DNA from: UBA7803 sp036381275
GTDB taxonomy: Bacteria > Pseudomonadota > Gammaproteobacteria > Pseudomonadales > Azotimanducaceae
Length of the DNA stretch: 64,000 nt
Reading direction: 5' to 3'
NCBI GenBank assembly: GCA_036381275.1
Contig: DASVDC010000143.1
Location: 1-64,000 of the forward strand
The number at the start of each line of letters is the position of its first letter. Within the stretch, counting starts at the first letter, position 1. The notes beneath the pieces are model-generated. The model had not been told where the DNA came from and ran no database searches. It worked only from the letters and a program-made list of their open reading frames with translations. A program made the translations under genes and the position numbers. Positions 1 through 8,768 of the stretch are shown in pieces.

Positions 1-420
1 CGCATCGAGGCGGCGGTCGCGGCAGCGCGCCGGCAACCGTTCCCGTTCACGCTGACCGCCAGGGCCGAGAACCTGCTGCACGGGATCGACGATCTCGACG
101 ACACCATCCGCCGGCTGCAGGCCTTCGAGGCGGCGGGCGCCGACGTGCTGTACGCACCGGGCCTGACCACGCTCGATCAGGTGCGGGCGGTCTGCTCGAG
201 TGTCGGCAAGCCGGTCAACGTGCTCGGGGTGATGGTGCGGGGCGTCAGTCTCGCCGAGCTGGCCGAGGCGGGTGCCCGCCGGGTCAGTGTCGGCGGCGCG
301 CTGGCGCTGCTGTCGCTGGCGCCGGTGCTCGAAGCCGGCCGCGAGATGCTGGAGCGCGGCACCTTCGACTGGGTAGGGGGACTGCGCGCCGCCAGCGAGG
401 CGCGCCGCCACCTGCGGTAG
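1..420 (+). CDS. PEP mutase / isocitrate lyase family protein (3' part)
   Basis: The gene is cut by the window edge and only its last 139 codons are seen, in frame from base 1 to TAG at 418. The visible part contains ARAENLL, then EAGADVLYAPGL and GKPVNVL, then ELAEAGARRVSVGG. This order is typical of the C-terminal half of the TIM-barrel isocitrate lyase/phosphoenolpyruvate mutase superfamily, which makes or breaks C-C or P-C bonds next to a carboxylate. The N-terminal metal and catalytic motifs lie outside the window, so the substrate (2-methylisocitrate, carboxyphosphoenolpyruvate or other) cannot be named. Confidence 0.8.
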   Translation, partial: RIEAAVAAARRQPFPFTLTARAENLLHGIDDLDDTIRRLQAFEAAGADVLYAPGLTTLDQVRAVCSSVGKPVNVLGVMVRGVSLAELAEAGARRVSVGGALALLSLAPVLEAGREMLERGTFDWVGGLRAASEARRHLR

Positions 421-503
421 AATTTCGTCTTTCATTCATGGGCTGCGCGAAGCGCGGACCGGCGGTGGCCGGCCCGTTCGCTGCGCGGCGAGGAGCGAGG
501 TCG

Positions 504-1637
504 ATGAAGTCGGCGATCTGCGAGCGTCTGGGTATCGAGTTTCCGCTGTTTGCGTTCAGTCACTGCCGCGACGTGGTCGCCGAGGTGAGCCGGGCCGGCG
601 GCTTCGGCGTGCTCGGCGCCGCCGGGCACACGCCCGAGACCCTGGAGATCGAGCTCGCCTGGATCGACGAGCACGTCGGCGGCAAGCCCTACGGCGTGGA
701 CCTGATCGTGCCCACCAGCATGGCGGACAAGGAGGGCAACCTCACCGCCGCCGAGATCGAGGCGCGTATTCCACCGGAGCACAAGGCCTACGTCGAGCGG
801 ATCCTCGCCGAGCACAACGTGAAGATCGACGGGCTGTGGAGCCGGGTCGGTGACGGCTTCGCGAGCGGGATGCGCGAGAGCGGCGCCGCGCGAATGCTCG
901 ACGTCGCGTTCGCTCACCCGATCAAGCTGATCGTGAACGCGCTCGGCGTGCCGCCCAGGGTGATGATGGAGCGCGCCCGCAAGGAGGGCGTCGCGGTGGC
1001 CGCGCTGACCGGTGCGAAGGAGCACGCGATCAAGCACGCGGAAGCCGGCGTCGACATCCTGGTGGTGGCCGGCACGGAGGCGGGCGGGCATTGCGGCGAG
1101 GTGTCGACGCTGGTGCTGGTGCCGGAGGTGATCGAGGCGCTGAAGCCCTACGGGGACATTCCGGTGCTCGCGGCGGGCGGGATCGTCACCGGCCGCCAGA
1201 TGGCCGCCTGCATGGCGATGGGCGCCGCCGGTGCGTGGACCGGCTCCGTCTGGCTGACCACCGCGGAAGCCGAGACGAACCCGGTGGTGAAGGAGAAGAT
1301 GCTCGCGGCGACCTCGCGGCAGACAGTGCGCTCGCGCAGCCGCACCGGCAAGTACACGCGCCAGCTCCGCTCCGCGTGGACCGACGCCTGGCAGGCACCG
1401 GATGCGCCCGAGCCGCTGCCGATGCCGCTGCAGAGCCTGGTCGCGGAGCCGGCGCTGCGCGCCATCGACAAGCTGGCCGAAGCGGGCGATGCCGGCGCCC
1501 GGACGCTCGCCACGTACTGGGTGGGGCAGGGGGTCGGGCTGATGAACACGCCGCAGACCGTGCGCTCGGTGGTCCGGGAGTTCATGGAGGACTTCGCTGC
1601 GGCCGCGGAGCGGCTCGCCGGGCTTCTGGAAGAATGA
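504..1637 (+). CDS. nitronate monooxygenase (2-nitropropane dioxygenase family)
   Basis: A 377-residue flavoprotein of the NMO/2-NPD family, which oxidises alkyl nitronates with FMN and O2. The N-terminus (ERLGIEFPLFAF) and AGGFGVLGAAG are the usual FMN-barrel opening. GTEAGGHCGEVSTL (near residue 195) and IPVLAAGGIVTGRQMA form the phosphate-binding half, and MGAAGAWTGSVWL follows as in the family. The start at 504 is preferred over an in-frame ATG at 438 because GAGGAGCGAGG lies just upstream and family members begin with a short lead into the barrel. A UPF0114 gene follows 16 nt later, so the two may be cotranscribed. Confidence 0.88.
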   Translation: MKSAICERLGIEFPLFAFSHCRDVVAEVSRAGGFGVLGAAGHTPETLEIELAWIDEHVGGKPYGVDLIVPTSMADKEGNLTAAEIEARIPPEHKAYVERILAEHNVKIDGLWSRVGDGFASGMRESGAARMLDVAFAHPIKLIVNALGVPPRVMMERARKEGVAVAALTGAKEHAIKHAEAGVDILVVAGTEAGGHCGEVSTLVLVPEVIEALKPYGDIPVLAAGGIVTGRQMAACMAMGAAGAWTGSVWLTTAEAETNPVVKEKMLAATSRQTVRSRSRTGKYTRQLRSAWTDAWQAPDAPEPLPMPLQSLVAEPALRAIDKLAEAGDAGARTLATYWVGQGVGLMNTPQTVRSVVREFMEDFAAAAERLAGLLEE

Positions 1638-1653
1638 GAAGAACGAGGAGACG

Positions 1654-2172
1654 ATGCTGGAACGGGTGATCGAGAACTGCCTCTATTCGGCGCGCTGGAT
1701 CCTGGCGCCCATCTACCTCGGGCTCAGCCTCGCGCTGCTGCTGCTCGGAGTGAAGTTCTTCCAGGAAGCCTTCCACGTCGTGCCGTTGATCCTGTCGCTC
1801 AGCGAAGCCGACCTGATCCTGGTCGTGCTGTCGCTGATCGACATGGCGCTGGTGGGCGGGCTGATCGTGATGGTGATGATGTCGAGCTACGAGAGCTTCG
1901 TCTCCCGGCTCGACATCGGCGATCACCCGGACAAGCTCGGCTGGCTCGGCAAGATGGACTACACCACGCTGAAGAACAAGGTGGCCTCGTCCATCGTCGC
2001 GATCTCGTCGATCCATCTCTTGAAGATCTTCATGGACACCCAGAACGTGGCCAACGAAAAGCTCATGTGGTACGTGCTGATCCACCTGACCTTCGTCGCC
2101 TCCGCGTTCGGGATGGGCGTGCTCGACCGGCTGACCCGGCACGAGATGGCGGCCGCCGGCAAGGGTCCCTGA
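1654..2172 (+). CDS. UPF0114 family inner-membrane protein (YqhA-like)
   Basis: A 172-residue protein with four hydrophobic segments (roughly residues 11-32, 45-75, 105-125 and 135-155), matching the size and pattern of the UPF0114/YqhA family. Family signatures visible are ERVIENCLYSARWILAP near the N-terminus, SLIDMALVGGLIVMVM in TM2 and the loop SSYESFVSRLDI. The biochemical role of the family is not established. An AGGAG-type ribosome site (gaacgaggagacg) precedes the ATG, and the gene follows nitronate monooxygenase by 16 nt. Confidence 0.88.
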   Translation: MLERVIENCLYSARWILAPIYLGLSLALLLLGVKFFQEAFHVVPLILSLSEADLILVVLSLIDMALVGGLIVMVMMSSYESFVSRLDIGDHPDKLGWLGKMDYTTLKNKVASSIVAISSIHLLKIFMDTQNVANEKLMWYVLIHLTFVASAFGMGVLDRLTRHEMAAAGKGP

Positions 2173-2212
2173 CCGGGGGGCCGGCGCCCGGGCGCCCGAC
2201 GACCGCTGGCGG

Positions 2213-3598
2213 TCAGATCGCGCGGGAGAAGCCGGCGCTCCTCGCAGTGAGATACGCGTCGAACACCATCGCGACGTTGCGGATCAGGAACCGCCCGCGC
2301 GGTGTCACTTCGATCGCATCGCTGTCGATCCGCACCAGGCCGTCCGCCTCGAGCGCCCGCAGACGCTCGAGCTCCGCGGCAAAGTGGCGCCGGAAGTCGA
2401 TCTCGTGGCGCACGCCGACCTCGCGCATGTCGACCCGGAAGTGGCACATCAATGCGGCGATCACGTCACGGCGCAGACGGTCTTCCGCGCTGCTGACGAG
2501 GCCGCGCTCCACCGGCAACGCACCCGAGTCGACGATTTCGTAGTAGCGTTCGAGGGCCTTCGCATTCTGGGCGAAGACGCCGCCCACCTGACTGATCCCG
2601 CTGACACCGAGGCCGATCAGGTCGCAGTGCCGGTGCGTGGTGTAGCCCTGGAAATTGCGCTGCAGCGCGCCGTCCTGCTGCGCTTTCACGAGGCTGTCGC
2701 CGTGGCGCGCGAAATGGTCCATGCCGATGTAGCGGTAGTCGTGCGCGCACAGCGTCTCCACCGCGAGCTCGAGCAGCCGCAGCTTCGTCTCGGCCTGCGG
2801 CAGATCGGTGACGTTGATCTGCCGCTGGGTCTTGAAGCGGTCGGGCATGTGCGCGTAGCTGTAGAGCGAGATCCGGTCCGGGGCGAGCGCCTGCACCGTG
2901 GCCAGCGTACGGGCGAAGCGCTCCGGGGTCTGCAGCGGCAGGCCGTAGATCAGGTCGATGCTGACGGACTTCACGCCCGCCGCCCGGGCCGCCTCGATGA
3001 CCGCGGCGGTCGCTTCGACGCTCTGAATCCGATTCACCGCCCGCTGCACGTCGGGATCGAAGTCCTGCACGCCGAGGCTCAACCGGTTGATGCCGAGCCC
3101 GGTGAGGAAGCGGATGCGCGCCGCGTCCACCGTGCGCGGATCGATCTCGATGGAGAAGTCGCGGCCCTCGCCGGCCGACAGGTTGAAGCGCTCGCCGAGC
3201 GACGTGAATAGCGCTTCGAGCTGCCGGTCGTTCAGATACGTGGGTGTGCCGCCGCCGAAGTGGAGCTGCTCCACCTCGTGCGTGCGCGGCAGGAGGCTTC
3301 GGACCATCGCGATCTCGCGGTCGAGCCGCTCGAGGTACTCCACCGCGTGGCGGCGGTTGTTGGTGATGATCCGGTTGCACGCGCAGTAGTAGCAGACCGT
3401 CGCGCAGAACGGCACGTGCACGTACAGCGACAGCGGCGCGTGCGGTTTCTCGGCGAGCCGGAGCAGCGCGTCGCGAAACGCGTTCGGCGGGAAGTCGGGC
3501 GAGAACAGGTTGGCGGTCGGATACGACGTGTAGCGGGGGCCGAGCACGTCGTAGCGGCGGATCAGGTCGGGATCGAAACGGGCGGTGTCGGGGGACAT
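2213..3598 (-). CDS. hemN: oxygen-independent coproporphyrinogen III oxidase
   Basis: A 461-residue radical-SAM enzyme that decarboxylates coproporphyrinogen III to protoporphyrinogen IX in haem synthesis without oxygen. The [4Fe-4S] motif C-x3-C-x2-C is seen as PFCATVCYYC (Cys65, 69 and 72), followed by the fourth HemN-type Cys in ACN. GGGTPTYL near residue 115 is the SAM-contacting motif. RYTSYPTA near the N-terminus and full length (about 450-460 aa) identify true HemN rather than the shorter HemW. The ATG at 3598 has AGGAAA upstream. The FNR-like regulator lies directly upstream on the same strand, a classical linkage, although no FNR box is visible in the 36-nt gap. Confidence 0.94.
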   Translation of the reverse strand: MSPDTARFDPDLIRRYDVLGPRYTSYPTANLFSPDFPPNAFRDALLRLAEKPHAPLSLYVHVPFCATVCYYCACNRIITNNRRHAVEYLERLDREIAMVRSLLPRTHEVEQLHFGGGTPTYLNDRQLEALFTSLGERFNLSAGEGRDFSIEIDPRTVDAARIRFLTGLGINRLSLGVQDFDPDVQRAVNRIQSVEATAAVIEAARAAGVKSVSIDLIYGLPLQTPERFARTLATVQALAPDRISLYSYAHMPDRFKTQRQINVTDLPQAETKLRLLELAVETLCAHDYRYIGMDHFARHGDSLVKAQQDGALQRNFQGYTTHRHCDLIGLGVSGISQVGGVFAQNAKALERYYEIVDSGALPVERGLVSSAEDRLRRDVIAALMCHFRVDMREVGVRHEIDFRRHFAAELERLRALEADGLVRIDSDAIEVTPRGRFLIRNVAMVFDAYLTARSAGFSRAI

Positions 3599-3634
3599 GG
3601 CGTTTCCTGTTGGGGCGCGGCCGCGCGGACCGGC

Positions 3635-4333
3635 TCAGCCGTCGAGATGGGCGGCCAGCCGGGTGAGCTGATCGGGCTGCTCCAGCACGATGCGGTTCCG
3701 GCTGGCGGTGATCAGGCCGGCCCGGGCGAAGCGGCCGAGCACCCGCGACAGACACTCGAGCGTCATGCCCAGGTGATTCGCGAGGTCGGTGCGGCTCATC
3801 GGCATCGGCAGCGAGGTGCCGGAGCAGCCGAGGCGCTGCATGCGGCGGGCGAGCCCGGTGAGGAATCCGGCCACCCGTGCGTCGGCCGCGGTCCGGCTCA
3901 GATTGAGCTGGTGCAGCGCGTTCTGCTGCTCGCACTGACCGACCAGCCGCAGCAGCGACCGGCCGCTGCCGAGCCGCCAGAGCTGCGGCACGTCGTCCAG
4001 CGCGAATCGGCACGACGTGCTCGTTTCCAGCGCGACCGCCGATTCCCGGTGCACGCCGTCCGCCAGGCCCTCCAGCCCGAGCAGCTCGCCCGGAAAATGA
4101 AACCCCGTCACGTGCACGTCGCCGTCGGCGCTCTCGAGAAAGGTCTTGTAGGCGCCCGAGCGCACCACGAAGCAGTGCTCCGCCGGATCACCCGCCCGGT
4201 ACAGGTAGTCGCCGCGGCTCATCGGCGCGCTCGACAGCACGCATTCGGCCAGCGCGGTCAGCATCCGCTGCTCCAGCCCGGCGGCGAGGCACACGCGGCG
4301 GGATGGGCAGACGTGGCAGCGGGAGTTCTCCAT
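3635..4333 (-). CDS. fnr: FNR-type Crp family oxygen-responsive regulator
   Basis: A 232-residue Crp/Fnr regulator. The N-terminus carries C-x2-C-x5-C (CHVCPSRRVC, Cys6, 9 and 15) and a central Cys (STSCRF, about residue 108), the four ligands of the oxygen-labile [4Fe-4S] cluster of FNR. The recognition helix reads LECLSRVLGRF. Its E-x-x-S-R matches the residues by which FNR reads TTGAT half-sites. A cNMP-type beta barrel (GDYLYRAGD, FHFPGELLGLEGL) separates the two parts. The ATG at 4333 was chosen because it places the cysteines as in FNR. An in-frame GTG at 4375 adds 14 residues and cannot be excluded, since neither start has a good ribosome site. Confidence 0.88.
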   Translation of the reverse strand: MENSRCHVCPSRRVCLAAGLEQRMLTALAECVLSSAPMSRGDYLYRAGDPAEHCFVVRSGAYKTFLESADGDVHVTGFHFPGELLGLEGLADGVHRESAVALETSTSCRFALDDVPQLWRLGSGRSLLRLVGQCEQQNALHQLNLSRTAADARVAGFLTGLARRMQRLGCSGTSLPMPMSRTDLANHLGMTLECLSRVLGRFARAGLITASRNRIVLEQPDQLTRLAAHLDG

Positions 4334-4350
4334 GGCCGCACTGTGCGGCC
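4334..4350. repeat. 8-1-8 perfect inverted repeat at the fnr start
   Basis: GGCCGCAC-T-GTGCGGCC is a perfect palindrome with a 1-nt centre that abuts the preferred ATG of the FNR-like gene. It would mask or replace the ribosome binding site if the ATG at 4333 is used, or encode part of the extension if the GTG at 4375 is used. It does not resemble an FNR box. Confidence 0.5.
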
Positions 4351-4390
4351 AGGTGAGCCGGGGCGGAATACGCACTTACCGCAAGGTGCT

Positions 4391-4468
4391 TGTGGGAGCG
4401 GCGGCTACCCGCTCAGCTCCGGGCGCGAGCTTCCGGTGGCGGGTTCGCGGCCGGAGGCCGCTCCCACA
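4391..4468. repeat. REP-like inverted repeat (GTGGGAGCGGC arms)
   Basis: TGTGGGAGCGGC at 4391-4402 is exactly mirrored by GCCGCTCCCACA at 4457-4468, and a degenerate third copy (GGCCGCTCCCGTGGG) lies at 4478-4492. GTGGGAGCGG-type arms are typical of repetitive extragenic palindromes of Pseudomonas and relatives. Most of the element lies inside the 3' end of the efflux permease gene and supplies its last codons. Confidence 0.65.
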
Positions 4469-7400
4469 GGGCGCTCGGCCGCTCCCGTGGGGGCCTGCAG
4501 GTGCGCCAGCCGCGGCATCCGGCGGGCCAGGTAGGTGTAGACGGTGGGCACGACGAACAGCGTGAACACGGTGCCGAGCGTCATGCCGCCGACCACCACC
4601 CAACCGATGTCGTGGCGGGCTTCGGCGCCGGCGCCGGTCGCCAGCGCGAGCGGCACCGCGCCGAGCACCATCGCCCCGGTGGTCATCAGGATCGGCCGCA
4701 GGCGCAGGATGCTCGCCTGCTGAACGGCTTCCATCAGCGGCACGCCCGCGACACGCAGCTGATTGCTGAACTCGACGATCAGGATGCCGTGCTTGGTGAT
4801 CAGCCCGACCAGCGTGATCAGGCCGATCTGGCTGTAGATGTTGAGCGATGCGCCGGTCAGGTTCAGCGCCAGCAGCGCGCCGGCCATCGCGAGCGGCACG
4901 CTGAACATGATCACCAGCGGCGAAACGAAGCTCTCGAACTGGGCCGCCAGCACCAGGTAGATGAACGCGAGCGCCAGCAGGAACGCGACGTAGATCTTCG
5001 AGGAGGAATCCTTGAACTCCCGCGAGACGCCTTCGTAGTCGATCTGCGTGGTGGGACCCATCACCTCGTAGGTGATCGCTTCCAGGCGGTCGAGCGCCTG
5101 CCCGAGCGTATAGCCGGGCGCGACGCTCGCGCTGATCCGCGCCGAGCGCAGCTTGTTGAAGTGGTTCAGCTCCCGCGGCGCGACGGTCTCCTGGATGCGG
5201 ACCAGGTTCGAGAGCTGGATCATCTCGCCGCCGGCGCCGCGCACGTAGATGCGGGTCAGGTCGTCCGGATCGCTGCGGTCGACGTCGGCCACCTGCAGCT
5301 TCACGTCGTACTGCTCGGCGTTGCGCTTGAAGCGGGTCACCTCGCGGCCGCCGAGCATCGTCTCGAGCGTACGCCCGACGACCTCCACCGATACGCCGGC
5401 ATCCGCCACCTTGTCCCGGTCGACGTCGACGCGGATCTCCGGCTTGTTCAGCTTCAGATCCGTGTCCAGGTTCGCGAGCGCCCGCTCCTGCGACGCGCGG
5501 GCCATGATCTGCTCCACGTAGCGGTCGAGGTCCTCGTAGGACTCCGAGGTCATGATGATGAACTGCACCTCCTGCAGACCGCCTCCGCCGCCGAGCGACG
5601 GCGGCACCGTGGTGAACGCCCGTACCCCGGGAATCGCCAGCATCTGCGGCATCAGCGCCTGCGCGATCTCCTGCGCGGAGCGCTCGCGCTCGCCCCAGTC
5701 CTTCAGCGTCACGTAGGAGATCATGTCCGTCACGGTGGGGCGACCCATGATCATCATGTAGCGCACCACCTCGGGCGTGGACTGGTAGATCCGGTCGATC
5801 TCGCGGGTGTAGGTGTCGAGGTAGTCGAGCGTCGCGCCTTCCGGGGCGAACGCGAAACCCATCACGTTGCCGCGGTCCTCCACCGGCGAGAGCTCGGCGT
5901 TCAGGTTCCGGAACAGCACCACCGACAGGCCGCCGAGCAGCAGCATCACCGCGATTACCACCGGCCGCGCCCGCAGGCTCGCCGCGAGCGCGCGGCGGTA
6001 GCCGGCGCCGATCGCGTCGAGGATGCGCTCGCCGAAGTTGAACAGCGCGCCGTGGCGCACCTCGTGGCGCAAGAGCCGCGACGCCAGCGTGCAGGACAGG
6101 GTCAGCGCGACGAACCCCGAGACGATCACGGCGCCGGCCAGCGTCAGCGCGAACTCGGTGAACAGCTTCCCGGTCTTGCCTTCGGTGAACGCGATCGGCG
6201 TGAACACGGCCGCCAGCGTGAAGGTCATCGCGACGATCGCGAATCCGATCTGCTTCGAGCCGACGAAGGCCGCTTCGATCGGCGTCATGCCCTGCTCGAT
6301 GTAGCGGTAGATGTTCTCCAGCATCACGATCGCATCGTCCACCACCAGGCCGATCGCGAGCACGAACGCGAGCAGCGTCAGCGTGTTGATCGAGAAGCCG
6401 AACGCCCACATGATCGCGAGCGCGCCGACCAGCGCGAGCGGAATCGTCACCAGCGGCACCAGCGTCGCGCGCCAGTTCCTGAGGAACAGGAAGATCACCA
6501 GGATCACCAGCACGATGGCTTCGAAGATCGTGATGAACACCCGCTCGATCGACTCCTCGACGAACAGCGCCGAGTCGAAGCCGATCTCCACGCGCATGCC
6601 TTCCGGCAGGATCTGATCGAGCCGCTCGAGCTCCGCGCGCACGGCCCGGGACACCTCGAGGGGGTTCGCCGTCGCCTGCTTGACCAGGCCGAGGCCGATC
6701 GCGCGCCGGCCGGACGAGCGCGACATGTTGCGCTCCTCCTCCGGGCCGATCTCCACGGTCGCGACGTCGCCGAGCCGCACCAGATAGCCGTCGGCGTCCT
6801 TCAGGATGATCCGCCGGAATTGCTCAGGCGTGCGCAGATCCGTTTCCGACAGCACGGTGAACTCGCGGTCGACGCTCTCGATGCGGCCGGAGGGCACCTC
6901 CACGTTCTGCTGGCGCAGCGCGTTCTCGACGTCCGCCGGGGTCAGCCGATACGCCGCGAGCCGCGCGCGGTCGAGCCAGATGCGCATCGCGTAGCGGCGC
7001 TCGCCGAGGATCAGGAGCTGCGCGACGCCCGGCAGCACCTCCAGGCGGTCCTTCACGATCCGGTCCGCGTAGTCGGAGAGCTCCAGCTCGTCGTGGCGGT
7101 CGGAGGTGATCGCCATGTACATGATCGGCCGCGCGTCCGACTCGATCTTCTCGACGATGGGATCCTCCACCTCCCGCGGCAGCAGGCTGCGCGCGCGGGC
7201 GACGCGGTCGCGCACGTCGTTGGCCGCGGCATCGGGGTCCCGGTCGATGGTGAAGCGCACCGAGATCTGACTCGTTTCGGCGCGGTTGACCGAGCTCAGG
7301 TAGTCGACGCCCTCGATACCGGCGATGGAATCCTCGAGCGGGGTGGTGACCTGCGACTCGATGATCTGCGCGTTGGCGCCGGGGTAGAACGTCGACACCG

Positions 7401-7536
7401 TCACCACCGGCTCGTCGATGTTCGGGTACTCGCGCACCGCGAGCCGGTCCCAGGCGATGAAGCCGAGCAGCAGAACGATCAGGTTCGCCACGGTGGAGAG
7501 CACCGGGCGGCGGATCGCGAGGTCGGAGAGGATCAT
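4405..7536 (-). CDS. RND efflux transporter permease subunit (HAE1/AcrB type)
   Basis: A 1043-residue inner-membrane RND pump that couples proton influx to export of hydrophobic compounds. The N-terminus (ILSDLAIRRPVLSTVANL) leads into TM1, and the proton-relay motif GLVVDDAIVMLENI (paired Asp) lies in TM4. PLTDPEDR-type drug-pump length and the two large periplasmic loops are as in AcrB/MexB. It overlaps the upstream adaptor gene by ATGA (7533-7536), so the two form an operon. The extreme C-terminus, rich in A, G, P, R and S after the last TM, is encoded by a REP-like repeat and is unlikely to be functional. No outer-membrane TolC-type gene is nearby. The substrate is unknown. Confidence 0.93.
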   Translation of the reverse strand: MILSDLAIRRPVLSTVANLIVLLLGFIAWDRLAVREYPNIDEPVVTVSTFYPGANAQIIESQVTTPLEDSIAGIEGVDYLSSVNRAETSQISVRFTIDRDPDAAANDVRDRVARARSLLPREVEDPIVEKIESDARPIMYMAITSDRHDELELSDYADRIVKDRLEVLPGVAQLLILGERRYAMRIWLDRARLAAYRLTPADVENALRQQNVEVPSGRIESVDREFTVLSETDLRTPEQFRRIILKDADGYLVRLGDVATVEIGPEEERNMSRSSGRRAIGLGLVKQATANPLEVSRAVRAELERLDQILPEGMRVEIGFDSALFVEESIERVFITIFEAIVLVILVIFLFLRNWRATLVPLVTIPLALVGALAIMWAFGFSINTLTLLAFVLAIGLVVDDAIVMLENIYRYIEQGMTPIEAAFVGSKQIGFAIVAMTFTLAAVFTPIAFTEGKTGKLFTEFALTLAGAVIVSGFVALTLSCTLASRLLRHEVRHGALFNFGERILDAIGAGYRRALAASLRARPVVIAVMLLLGGLSVVLFRNLNAELSPVEDRGNVMGFAFAPEGATLDYLDTYTREIDRIYQSTPEVVRYMMIMGRPTVTDMISYVTLKDWGERERSAQEIAQALMPQMLAIPGVRAFTTVPPSLGGGGGLQEVQFIIMTSESYEDLDRYVEQIMARASQERALANLDTDLKLNKPEIRVDVDRDKVADAGVSVEVVGRTLETMLGGREVTRFKRNAEQYDVKLQVADVDRSDPDDLTRIYVRGAGGEMIQLSNLVRIQETVAPRELNHFNKLRSARISASVAPGYTLGQALDRLEAITYEVMGPTTQIDYEGVSREFKDSSSKIYVAFLLALAFIYLVLAAQFESFVSPLVIMFSVPLAMAGALLALNLTGASLNIYSQIGLITLVGLITKHGILIVEFSNQLRVAGVPLMEAVQQASILRLRPILMTTGAMVLGAVPLALATGAGAEARHDIGWVVVGGMTLGTVFTLFVVPTVYTYLARRMPRLAHLQAPTGAAERPVGAASGREPATGSSRPELSG

Positions 7537-8627
7537 TGGCCCGAGGCTCCCGCTTCACCGCCGCGCGCGGTGATCGCGGCGCCCTGAGGCACCGCCACGG
7601 CGACGCCGTCGCGCAGCTTGAGCTGTCCGGCGGTGATCACCACGTCGCCGGCGGCGATGCCCTCGACGATCTGCACGCGCTGGGATTCGCGCTTGCCGAG
7701 CAGCACCTCCGTGAGCAGCGCCCGGCCGTCGACGAGGCGGTAGACGAAGTGCTGATCGCCGCGCGGCACGATCGCCGATTCGGGCACGAGCAGCGCGGCG
7801 GCCGCGGTGTCGATGATCAGCTCCACCCGCGAGAACAGCCCCGGGCGCAGCACCCCGTCCTCGTTCGGCAGCCGGGCGCGGATCACCACCGCGCGGCCGT
7901 TCACGTCGACGAGCGGTTCGATCGCGTAGACCTCACCGCTGAAGCGCCGCTCGGGGAAGGCGTCGACGGCCACCTCGATGGTCTGCCCCGGTGCGACGCT
8001 CGGCAGATGAACCTCGCCGACCCGGAAGTCCACCTTAAGCGGGTCGATCTCGACCAGGTTGACCAGGTCCTGGCCGACGTTGACGAAGTCGCCGACGCTG
8101 ACCCGGCGCAGCCCCACCGTGCCGCTGAACGGCGCGCGGATGCGGGTCTTGTCGAGACGGGCCCGCGCCAGGTCCACGGCCGCTTCGGCCGCCTGCAGCT
8201 CGGCCAGAGCCCGATCGCGCACCTCCACCGGCGCGGCCCGTGCGTCGACCAGTTGCCGGGCGCGGTCGTGCTCGAGCGCTGCGAGCTTCCGGTCGGCTTC
8301 CTTCTCGCGCACCTCCGCCGCGTACACCGAGTCGTCCAGCGACACCAGGAGCTGCCCGGCGGTGACCGGCTGACCTTCCTCGAAGTGGATCGCGCTGACA
8401 CGGCCGGCGATCTCCGGCCGGAGCGTGACCGACTCGTTGGCCCGCAGTGTTCCCACCGCTTCCACCGAGCGCACCACCGAGCCGACCTCGACCGGCGCGA
8501 CTTCCACCGTCGGTGGAGGCGCCTGCCAGCCGCCGCCTTCGGCCTGCTCCGGCTCCCGGGTGGCGAACCAGTACAGCGCGCCCGCTCCCAGGACCAGGAT
8601 TACGATGGCGGCCAGGGTCGATTTCAT
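7533..8627 (-). CDS. RND efflux periplasmic adaptor subunit (membrane fusion protein)
   Basis: A 364-residue adaptor that bridges the RND pump to an outer-membrane channel. It opens with a signal anchor (residues 3-17, hydrophobic, ending LYWFATR). A barrel-hairpin segment follows (VGTLRANESVTLRPEIAGRV, then EEGQPVTAGQLLVSLDD, the lipoyl-like half motifs), then an alpha-helical hairpin (about 90-145). RAPFSGTVGLRRVSVGDFV is the returning lipoyl half. It lacks a lipobox and so is probably anchored by an uncleaved helix. It is the first gene of the efflux operon. Confidence 0.92.
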   Translation of the reverse strand: MKSTLAAIVILVLGAGALYWFATREPEQAEGGGWQAPPPTVEVAPVEVGSVVRSVEAVGTLRANESVTLRPEIAGRVSAIHFEEGQPVTAGQLLVSLDDSVYAAEVREKEADRKLAALEHDRARQLVDARAAPVEVRDRALAELQAAEAAVDLARARLDKTRIRAPFSGTVGLRRVSVGDFVNVGQDLVNLVEIDPLKVDFRVGEVHLPSVAPGQTIEVAVDAFPERRFSGEVYAIEPLVDVNGRAVVIRARLPNEDGVLRPGLFSRVELIIDTAAAALLVPESAIVPRGDQHFVYRLVDGRALLTEVLLGKRESQRVQIVEGIAAGDVVITAGQLKLRDGVAVAVPQGAAITARGGEAGASGQ

Positions 8628-8656
8628 CAGTGGACGCTACGACGAAAGGACCTGGC

Positions 8657-8662
8657 ATTATA
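8657..8662 (-). promoter_or_regulatory. candidate -10 box for the RND operon
   Basis: On the minus strand the sequence reads TATAAT at 8662-8657, 30 nt before the adaptor ATG, in an otherwise GC-rich gap. No convincing -35 hexamer is seen at the right spacing, so this is a tentative call. Confidence 0.4.
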
Positions 8663-8768
8663 CGCGCATGCGGAGGCGTGGCGCCCACGGCGCGGCGCCC
8701 CCACCGCCGCGGCGCAGGGGTGGCGCGCGGTGGGGCCGGAGATGTTACAGTCAGCGGCCAGTACAGGG

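Noticed and set aside
438..503. N-terminal extension of nitronate monooxygenase from ATG at 438
   Set aside because: The extension is Arg/Ala/Gly-rich and outside the family; a better ribosome site and start lie at 504.
4390..7587. Very long antisense open frame opposite the RND permease (over 1000 codons)
   Set aside because: The permease has clear family motifs and TM segments. The antisense frame is His/Arg/Asp-rich without domain signals and results from high GC content and codon bias.
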